A DNA stretch of 64,000 nucleotides from Cupriavidus gilardii (GTDB lineage Bacteria > Pseudomonadota > Gammaproteobacteria > Burkholderiales > Burkholderiaceae). The stretch spans positions 1-64,000 of the forward strand of contig NZ_VZOV01000009.1 in the NCBI RefSeq assembly GCF_008801915.1, given 5' to 3'. The notes beneath the pieces are model-generated. The model worked only from the letters and a program-made list of their open reading frames with translations, was not told where the DNA came from and made no database searches. Position numbers and translations under genes: made by a program. This document shows, piece by piece, positions 58,371-64,000 of the stretch. Each line of letters starts with the position of its first letter. Positions within the stretch are counted from its first letter, which is position 1.

Positions 58371-59726
58371 CTACGCCGTGCCGACCAGCGGCCGGGACTC
58401 GATCGTCTCCGGCGCCAGCGGCACCGCCTCACGGCCCGCTTGCGTCTCGTTTGCCAACACTGCCTCGGCGATCTCGTGCGAGCGCACCGCCAGTACCGAC
58501 AGCAGCGTATCGCTGAGGCCGTGGCTGTCCTCGCAGCATCCTTGCAGGAAGATCTGCGGCAGGCAGCGCGTCGAGGTCCGCAGCCGATAGTGGCGGTCGA
58601 CGCGGAAGCCCTCGCCGATCAGCGAGGCCAGCGGCGCAAGCATGCGCTGGTGGGCCTGGCGCCGATAGCCAGTGGCCAGCACCACCAGATCGAACTGCTG
58701 GCGCTGCACGGCGCCATGGGTACGGTCGCGCAGCACGCAGGCAATGCCGTCCGGCTGCGGCGCGGCCGCCTCGATCTCCTTGCCGGACAGCAGCTGGTGC
58801 TGCGGATTGCCGACCACTCTCTGCTGATAGAGCAGCTGATAGATGCGCTCGATCAGGTCGAGGTCGACCACCGAGTAATTGGTATTGCGGTATTCCTGCA
58901 GCATCTGTTGCCGGCGCTCGCCCGGTTGCCGATAGATGAAGTCGGTGAAGCCTGGGCTGAAGATCTCGTTGACGAACGGGCTGTCGTCCGACGGCTTCAG
59001 CGCGCCGCCGCGCATCACCATCGCCACCTCGGCGGCCGGGAAGCGCTTGACCAGGTCCATGAAGACCTCGGCCGCGCTCTGCCCGCCGCCGACCACCGCA
59101 ATCCGCCGCGGCGCCGTATCGTCACGGTACTCGGCGATCCTGTCCAGATAGCCGGACGAATGCACCACGCGCGCATCGTGCCAGCCGCGGAAGGCCGCGG
59201 GCACCTGCGGCTCGCCGCCCACGCCCATCACCAGGTTGCGCGTCAGCCGTTCATGGATGCGCCCGTCCACGCCGCGGGAGCGGACACGCAGGCGTTGCAC
59301 CACGCCGTCGGCCGGTTCCGGCAACACGTCGATCACTTCCTCGCCATAGTGGCAGCGCTCGCCGAAGTGCGAGGCGACCCATGCCAGGTAGTCGTTGAAC
59401 TCGATCCGGCTCGGGAAGAAGGTCTTCAGGTTGATGAACGCCTCGAGCCGTCCACGGCTGTGCAGATAGTTGATGAAGGTATAAGGGCTGCGCGGATTGC
59501 GCAGGGTGGCCAGATCCTTCAGGAAGGAGATCTGCATATCGGTGTCGTCCAGCAGCATGCCGCCGTGCCAGACGAAATCGGGCTTGCGTTCGATGAAGGC
59601 ATAGCGCGGCGGACGCGCGGCACGGGCGGCGGACGCGGCACGCTCTTCCATCGCAATGGCCAGCGCGAGATTCGATGGCCCGAAGCCGATGCCGAGTAGA
59701 TCGTATTCCAAAGCACTGCTTGTCAT
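58371..59726 (-). CDS. pvdA: L-ornithine N5-monooxygenase (PvdA/SidA family)
   Basis: 451 aa; AAGGGG before the ATG. FAD motif GIGFGPSN at 12-19, the substrate-site region [20 protein letters not shown] (51-70), NADPH motif [10 protein letters not shown] at 211-220, and the C-terminal [11 protein letters not shown]. The length matches PvdA (about 440). It converts L-Orn to N5-hydroxy-L-Orn using NADPH and O2, the first step toward the three hydroxamate residues predicted for the NRPS. It has its own TAAAT-N16-CGTC promoter, divergent from that of the mbtH operon. Confidence 0.96.
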   Translation of the reverse strand: MTSSALEYDLLGIGFGPSNLALAIAMEERAASAARAARPPRYAFIERKPDFVWHGGMLLDDTDMQISFLKDLATLRNPRSPYTFINYLHSRGRLEAFINLKTFFPSRIEFNDYLAWVASHFGERCHYGEEVIDVLPEPADGVVQRLRVRSRGVDGRIHERLTRNLVMGVGGEPQVPAAFRGWHDARVVHSSGYLDRIAEYRDDTAPRRIAVVGGGQSAAEVFMDLVKRFPAAEVAMVMRGGALKPSDDSPFVNEIFSPGFTDFIYRQPGERRQQMLQEYRNTNYSVVDLDLIERIYQLLYQQRVVGNPQHQLLSGKEIEAAAPQPDGIACVLRDRTHGAVQRQQFDLVVLATGYRRQAHQRMLAPLASLIGEGFRVDRHYRLRTSTRCLPQIFLQGCCEDSHGLSDTLLSVLAVRSHEIAEAVLANETQAGREAVPLAPETIESRPLVGTA

Positions 59727-59802
59727 CTGATGCCCCTTGCGGTGGGAGTTCGGCGACCGACGCAGCGGCCGACCCCGCGTCTCGTGCGGGGATATCCGAT
59801 GT

Positions 59803-59827
59803 GACGATCCGCGGCCGGCGATATTTA
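59803..59827 (-). promoter_or_regulatory. Iron-starvation sigma promoter (TAAAT-N16-CGTC) of pvdA
   Basis: On the minus strand TAAAT at 59827-59823 and CGTC at 59806-59803, 16 nt apart, 77 bp before the ATG. Strict match. Confidence 0.85.
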
Positions 59828-59877
59828 GGTTTTCAGATCCGATCCGGCTATCCCGGACACCAGCCGGCCAGGCCCAC

Positions 59878-59902
59878 TAAATCCGCGGCGTCCCGGTCCG
59901 TC
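59878..59902 (+). promoter_or_regulatory. Iron-starvation sigma promoter (TAAAT-N16-CGTC) of the mbtH operon
   Basis: TAAAT at 59878-59882 and CGTC at 59899-59902, 16 nt apart, 66 bp before the mbtH ATG. Back to back with the pvdA promoter (51 bp between the two -35 elements). Confidence 0.85.
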
Positions 59903-59968
59903 TTGTTGTCACAGGCGTTCGCATCTGCGCCGCCAATGCCACGCATCCAGTCAGACGAGGGACACACC

Positions 59969-60193
59969 ATGAGCTTCGACAGCGACACCCTGCTCTTCCA
60001 GGTCGTCATCAATCCGGAGGAGCAGTATTCGATCTGGCCCGATTACCGTCCGATCCCGGCGGGCTGGCGGGCCGTCGGCTTCAGCGGCCAGCGGCAGCAA
60101 TGCCTGGAGTACATCGAGACCCACTGGACCGATATGCGTCCGGCGAGCCTGCGCGCCGCGATGGAAGCGCAGGGCGAGCCCGCGGCGCGATGA
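59969..60193 (+). CDS. MbtH-like protein
   Basis: 74 aa. It shows the MbtH family signature: [20 protein letters not shown], then [20 protein letters not shown] and THWTDMRP, including the conserved Trp residues. MbtH-like proteins bind NRPS adenylation domains and help them fold and act. GAGG precedes the ATG. It is the first gene of a four-gene operon in which each gene overlaps the next by 4-7 bp. Confidence 0.95.
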   Translation: MSFDSDTLLFQVVINPEEQYSIWPDYRPIPAGWRAVGFSGQRQQCLEYIETHWTDMRPASLRAAMEAQGEPAAR

Positions 60194-60957
60194 GCACCCT
60201 GGGGCCGGTGACGCTGTGGTGCCTGCCCAATGCGGGCGCTGGCGCGGCGGCCTATGCCGAATGGCGCCGCGCGGCGCCGGCCGGGCTGACGATCCGGCCC
60301 GTCGAACTGCCCGGCCGCGGCACCAGGATCGGGCAGCCGCTGTGCGAATCGTTCGATGCGCTGTGCGACCGGCTGGAACACGAACTGCGCCAGCAACGGC
60401 TGCTGGCTGAGTCGGCACGTCGCCGCCACGCCTTGTTCGGCCACAGCATGGGCGCCCTGCTCGCCTACGAGCTGGCGCACCGCTGGCAGGCCGAGGGCGA
60501 GCCCGCTTGCGCGCTGCTGGTCTCCGGTTGCCCCGCCCCGCGCCTGCGCGATCCCGACCGTTTCGCCGGACCGCTGGACGATGCCGCCCTGATGGATCAT
60601 CTGCGCGAGCTCGACGGCACGCCGCGGGAGCTGCTCGAACACGAGGAAATGATGGCGCTGACATTGCCGGTGCTGCGCGCCGATTTCCGTGTCTGCGCGA
60701 GCTATCGGCATCGCGAGCGGCCGTTGCTGCGCTGTCCGCTGCATGCCTTCGGCGGGCGCGACGATCGCAGCGTCGGCGGGGCGGTCGCCGGCTGGGGGCA
60801 CGAAACGGAGGGCGTCTTCACGCTGGACTGGTACGACGGCGGCCACTTCTTCCTGCGCGAGCACACCGGCTCGATGCTTGCGCGGATCGGCGCGCAGCTT
60901 GGCGTGCCGGTTCCAGCGGCCGCAGCGAGCGATACCGTGGAGGTCAGCGCATGCTAG
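60190..60957 (+). CDS. Type II (editing) thioesterase
   Basis: 255 aa; the ATG overlaps the mbtH stop (ATGA). Alpha/beta-hydrolase of the external NRPS thioesterase family: [10 protein letters not shown] near the N-terminus, nucleophile Ser86 in GHSMG, Asp in GGRDDRSV (about 195) and His in DGGHFFL (about 226). It removes misprimed or stalled groups from carrier domains. It is separate from the terminal TE of NRPS 4. Confidence 0.94.
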   Translation: MSTLGPVTLWCLPNAGAGAAAYAEWRRAAPAGLTIRPVELPGRGTRIGQPLCESFDALCDRLEHELRQQRLLAESARRRHALFGHSMGALLAYELAHRWQAEGEPACALLVSGCPAPRLRDPDRFAGPLDDAALMDHLRELDGTPRELLEHEEMMALTLPVLRADFRVCASYRHRERPLLRCPLHAFGGRDDRSVGGAVAGWGHETEGVFTLDWYDGGHFFLREHTGSMLARIGAQLGVPVPAAAASDTVEVSAC

Positions 60958-61784
60958 CGCCGGCGCCCGTACCTGTGCCTGTATCCCTTCCCGCGCCGCT
61001 CGCTCGCTACGAGATGCGTGTCTGGCGGCTGGACATCGACATCCGGGCCGAGCCGGCACCCGGGGACCTCGTGGTCCTGTCGCCGCCGGAAGCGGCACGG
61101 CTGCGCGCCTATCGCCGCATCGCCGATCGGGCCCGCTTTGCCGCGGTACGCGGTGCGCTGCGGCGCTTGCTCGGCGCGTTTCTCGATCTGGCCCCGTGCG
61201 AATTGCCGCTGGAGGCAGACCCGCAGGGCAAACCGATATTGCCGCCGTCGATCCACGACGCGCCGATGTTCAACGTCTCGCACAGCGGCCGCGTCGGCTT
61301 GATCGCCATCGCAAGCGATCCTGCGATCGCGGCGGTCGGCATCGACGTCGAGCAGTGCCGCCCGGTGGAGCCGCTCGCGTTGGCCGCGTCCGCCTTCTCG
61401 CCGGACGAGCAAACCATGCTGCACGGCTGTCATCCCGCGCTGCGGCTCGATCGCTTCTATGCGCTGTGGACCGCGCGGGAAGCCTTGACCAAGGCGGCCG
61501 GCACGGGCATCGGCGACGCTCGCTGGCTGCAGGTTGCGCTGCAGGGGTCGGGCGATGGCCGCTGGCGGGCGCATGGACCGCACGCAGAATTGCCGATCGC
61601 GATGGGGTCGTGGCACCCGGCAGAGGCCAGCGACGTTGTCTCGCTGCCATGCCCGGTGAACTATGCTGACCTGCCATATCGCGCCGCCGTGGCGCTGCTC
61701 GCTCGACCGCTCTCTGCTCCCCTCTCCCGCCATGCGGGAGAGGGGAGAAACTCTGCCGAAGCTATCCCGATGAGGACCGCATGA
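60951..61784 (+). CDS. Sfp-type 4'-phosphopantetheinyl transferase
   Basis: 277 aa; the ATG overlaps the thioesterase end by 7 bp and has GGAGG 6 nt upstream. Motifs: FNVSHS at 107-112, GIDVEQ (Mg-binding Asp132 and Glu134), and FYALWTAREALTKAAG at 169-184. It attaches the phosphopantetheine arm to the ACP and T domains of the NRPS. The first 20 residues and the last about 30 (after VALLARPL) are not typical of the family. Confidence 0.92.
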   Translation: MLAPAPVPVPVSLPAPLARYEMRVWRLDIDIRAEPAPGDLVVLSPPEAARLRAYRRIADRARFAAVRGALRRLLGAFLDLAPCELPLEADPQGKPILPPSIHDAPMFNVSHSGRVGLIAIASDPAIAAVGIDVEQCRPVEPLALAASAFSPDEQTMLHGCHPALRLDRFYALWTAREALTKAAGTGIGDARWLQVALQGSGDGRWRAHGPHAELPIAMGSWHPAEASDVVSLPCPVNYADLPYRAAVALLARPLSAPLSRHAGEGRNSAEAIPMRTA

Positions 61785-62773
61785 CCGATCTGTCCACGCC
61801 TGCGCTCGAGTCGCTGACCGCCGCGTCGTTGCCGCGCACGGCGGCACTGCCCTTCACCATCGAGGCCGCCAGCCCGGGGGAACCGCTGATCGAAGCGTTG
61901 CCACGGCTGCGCGCCCGGATCGAGGAACACCTGTACACGACCGGCGGCGTGCTGTTCCGCTCGTTCGCCGTCGATGGCGCCGAGGGCTTCCGCACCTTTG
62001 CCGCCGCCTTCGGCCACCCGCTGCTCAGCTACGAGTTCGGCTCCACACCGCGCAGCAAGGTGACCGGCGGCGTCTACACGTCCACCGAATACCCGGCGCA
62101 CCAATCGATTCCGTTGCATAACGAGCAGGCCTATACGCGCGAATGGCCGATGAAGATCTGGTTCTATTGCGAACGGGCGGCGCCGCAGGGCGGCGAAACG
62201 CCGATCGCCGACAGCCGCGCGATCTACCGCGCGGTCGATGCGGGCACACGGGAGCGTTTTGCCACGCGCGGGCTCTGCTATGTGCGCAATTTCGGCAACG
62301 GCATGGATGTGCCGTGGCAGCAGGTGTTCAACACCGAGGACCGCGCCCAGGTCGAGACCTATTGCGCGCGGCATGGCATCGTCTGCGAATGGAAGGACGA
62401 CGGCGAATTGCGCACGCGACAGCGGGTACAGGGGATCGCCCATCATCCGCATACCGGCGATCCGGTCTGGTTCAACCAGGCGCACCTGTTCCATCTGTCG
62501 GCGCTGGCGCCCGAGATGCGCGAGGTGCTGCTCGATACGGTCGGTGAAGAAGACCTGCCGCGCAACGTCTATTACGGCGACGGCACGCCGATTCCGGACG
62601 CCGAACTGGACGCGGTCCGCGCGGTGCTGGACGTGCACAAGGTCGTGTTCCCGTGGCGCGAGGGCGATGTGCTGATGCTGGACAATATGCTGACCGCGCA
62701 CGCCCGCGAGCCGTTCAGCGGACCGCGCAAGGTCGTGGTGGCGATGGCCGAGCCGCACGGCGCGCGGGCCTAG
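61781..62773 (+). CDS. SyrP/TauD-like Fe(II)/2-oxoglutarate dioxygenase, putative aspartyl beta-hydroxylase
   Basis: 330 aa; the ATG overlaps the PPTase stop (ATGA). It has the facial triad His113-x-Glu115 (PLHNEQAY) and His307 (MLTAHAREP), with Arg316 as a likely 2-oxoglutarate ligand. The siderophore SyrP-like branch hydroxylates Asp while it is bound to a T domain. With four Asp-specific modules in the NRPS and no fused hydroxylase, this stand-alone enzyme is the probable source of beta-hydroxyaspartate, an Fe(III) ligand. Which Asp residues are modified cannot be read from the sequence. Confidence 0.88.
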   Translation: MTDLSTPALESLTAASLPRTAALPFTIEAASPGEPLIEALPRLRARIEEHLYTTGGVLFRSFAVDGAEGFRTFAAAFGHPLLSYEFGSTPRSKVTGGVYTSTEYPAHQSIPLHNEQAYTREWPMKIWFYCERAAPQGGETPIADSRAIYRAVDAGTRERFATRGLCYVRNFGNGMDVPWQQVFNTEDRAQVETYCARHGIVCEWKDDGELRTRQRVQGIAHHPHTGDPVWFNQAHLFHLSALAPEMREVLLDTVGEEDLPRNVYYGDGTPIPDAELDAVRAVLDVHKVVFPWREGDVLMLDNMLTAHAREPFSGPRKVVVAMAEPHGARA

Positions 62774-62856
62774 GACGACCGCGGCCGCACCGCCCATGGG
62801 GTCATTCGGCCAATCGCCAATGCTGGACCCGGCGTCATACGAGCCGCCGGGTCCCA

Positions 62857-62922
62857 GGGACGTTGCCAGGACTTCGCCGGGACGTTGCCGGGACGTTGCC
62901 GGGAAGTGGCCGGGACGTGGCC
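62857..62922. repeat. Six tandem 11-bp repeats (GGGACGTTGCC type)
   Basis: Six contiguous units: three are GGGACGTTGCC, the others differ at one to three positions (AGGACTTCGCC, GGGAAGTGGCC, GGGACGTGGCC). They lie in the 186-bp gap between two convergent genes and could vary in copy number. Confidence 0.85.
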
Positions 62923-62959
62923 GGGACCACGGCATTGCGGCCCGGACTGGCAACCACCC

Positions 62960-64000
62960 CTACTTCAGGTCACCGAACTTGCGCCCCTGCGCCACCAGCT
63001 CCTCGAGCAGCCGGGCCGGCTTGAAGTCGGCACCGAAGCTTTCCTCGTAGCGCCGCAGCGTCTCCAGCACCTTGTCCAGTCCGATGGTATCGGCATAGAA
63101 CATCGGACCGCCGCGGTAGACCGGCCAGCCATAGCCGTTGACCCAGATCACGTCGATGTCCGACGCACGGATCGCCATGCCTTCCTCCAGGATCTTCGCG
63201 CCCTCGTTGATCATCGGATAGATGCAGCGCTCCAGGATCTCCTGCTCCGACACCACACGGGCGGTCCGCCCCTGCTTCGCCGCGAAATCGCGGATCACCT
63301 GCTCGACTACCGGTGACGGCCTGGCGTTGCGCTTCTCGTCATAGTCGTAGTACCCCGCGCCGGTCTTCTGGCCGCGCCGGTCCATTTCGCAGAGGATTTC
63401 GCGCAGCGTCGAGCTGCTCGATTTCTCCCGGACCCAGCCGAGGTCGAGGCCAGCCAGATCGCTCATCGCAAACGGTCCCATCGGGAAACCAAAGTCGTAC
63501 AGCACCCGATCGACGTTCCACGGCAGCGCGCCTTCCAGCACGAGTTTCTGCGCCTCGCGCTGGCGTTGCGCCAGCATCCGGTTGCCGACGAAGCCCGGGC
63601 AGACGCCGACCAGCGCGGCGATCTTGCCAATCTTGCGGGCCAGTTCCATCGACGTCCGGATCACCGGCTTGGCGGTCTTCGCGCCGCGCACCACCTCCAG
63701 CAGCTTCATCACATTGGCCGGCGAGAAGAAATGCAGGCCGATGACCGCATCCGGCCGCGACGTGGCGGCGGCGATCTCGTCGACGTCCAGCGCCGAGGTA
63801 TTGGTCGCGAGGATCGCGCCGGGCTTGGCGATGCGGTCGAGCCGGCCGAACACGTCCTTCTTGACGTCCATGTTCTCGAACACGGCTTCGATCACCAGAT
63901 CGGCGTCGGCCAGCCTTTCCATCTCCAGCGTCGGCGTCAGCAGCGCCATGCGGCGCTCGATGTCGGTGGCGGTGATGCGGCCCTTCTTGGCCGTGTTCTC
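62960..64000 (-). CDS. 3-hydroxyacyl-CoA dehydrogenase (FadB-like), 3' part only
   Basis: 346 residues; the frame stays open to the window edge, so the true start lies outside. It contains the latter part of the NAD-binding domain (ADLVIEAVFENMDVKKDVFG, ATNTSALDVDEIA, VIGLHFFSPANVMKLLEVV), then 3HCDH C-terminal domains (VGVCPGFVGNRML, DFGFPMGPFAMSDLAGLDLG, RGQKTGAGYYDYD). The last block (SDIDVIWVNGYGWPVYRGGP) is typical of multifunctional FadB/FadJ enzymes with an N-terminal enoyl-CoA hydratase. It acts in fatty-acid beta-oxidation. There is no visible link to the siderophore locus. Confidence 0.9.
   Translation of the reverse strand, partial: ENTAKKGRITATDIERRMALLTPTLEMERLADADLVIEAVFENMDVKKDVFGRLDRIAKPGAILATNTSALDVDEIAAATSRPDAVIGLHFFSPANVMKLLEVVRGAKTAKPVIRTSMELARKIGKIAALVGVCPGFVGNRMLAQRQREAQKLVLEGALPWNVDRVLYDFGFPMGPFAMSDLAGLDLGWVREKSSSSTLREILCEMDRRGQKTGAGYYDYDEKRNARPSPVVEQVIRDFAAKQGRTARVVSEQEILERCIYPMINEGAKILEEGMAIRASDIDVIWVNGYGWPVYRGGPMFYADTIGLDKVLETLRRYEESFGADFKPARLLEELVAQGRKFGDLK

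Overview
The window looks like a chromosomal segment of a high-GC beta-proteobacterium of the Burkholderiaceae, most like Cupriavidus or Ralstonia. The basis is overall base composition, a Tad pilus operon, paired Gly-rich collagen-like lipoproteins beside a FhaC-type transporter, Fur boxes built on GCGAATGATTCGC, and a lipopeptide siderophore locus of the general kind known from Cupriavidus. The genus is an inference; no rRNA or other strong marker is present.

Positions 1-7514 (minus strand) hold a Flp/Tad type IVb pilus operon in the order flp, cpaA, tadE, cpaB, cpaC, cpaE, cpaF, tadB, tadC. It runs off the left edge within tadC. Positions 7870-13172 hold two divergent, related lipoproteins and a two-partner-secretion outer-membrane transporter. 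The 627-bp region between the lipoproteins is built as a mirror image: each gene has a sigma-54-type -24/-12 site, then a dyad CCGCAAA-N17-TTTGCGG, then a 32-bp palindromic element, at almost the same distances. Positions 13221-19875 carry small envelope or stress-type proteins (an acidic protein, a BON protein, a methyltransferase, a DUF4142 protein, two small secreted proteins) and a zinc alcohol dehydrogenase.

Positions 20084-62773 are a complete siderophore locus. It contains an ECF sigma factor, an orphan FecR N-terminal domain, a peptide-exporting ABC transporter, a TonB-dependent receptor, an FhuF reductase, four NRPS proteins, a PepSY membrane protein with a small partner, an N-hydroxyornithine acetyltransferase, an ornithine N5-monooxygenase, MbtH, a type II thioesterase, an Sfp-type PPTase and a SyrP-like dioxygenase. 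The NRPS order is FAAL-ACP-C-A-T-E-C-A-T / C-A-T-E-C-A-T / C-A-T-E / C-A-T-C-A-T-TE. By reading the specificity pockets I predict acyl-D-Asp-L-hOrn-D-hOrn-L-Asp-D-hOrn-L-Asp-L-Asp, where hOrn is probably N5-acetyl-N5-hydroxyornithine and one or more Asp are beta-hydroxylated.

Regulation can be read from the DNA. Fur boxes sit on the promoters of the sigma factor, the receptor and the PepSY gene. Six promoters with TAAAT (four) or TAATT (two), N16, CGTC precede the exporter, fhuF, the first NRPS gene, the acetyltransferase, the monooxygenase and the mbtH operon. This is the pattern recognised by PvdS/OrbS-type iron-starvation sigma factors, so a cascade Fur -> sigma factor -> biosynthesis is likely. 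The receptor has no signalling domain and the FecR-like protein has no membrane or periplasmic part, so surface signalling appears to be absent. The window ends in the 3' part of a FadB-like 3-hydroxyacyl-CoA dehydrogenase (minus strand).
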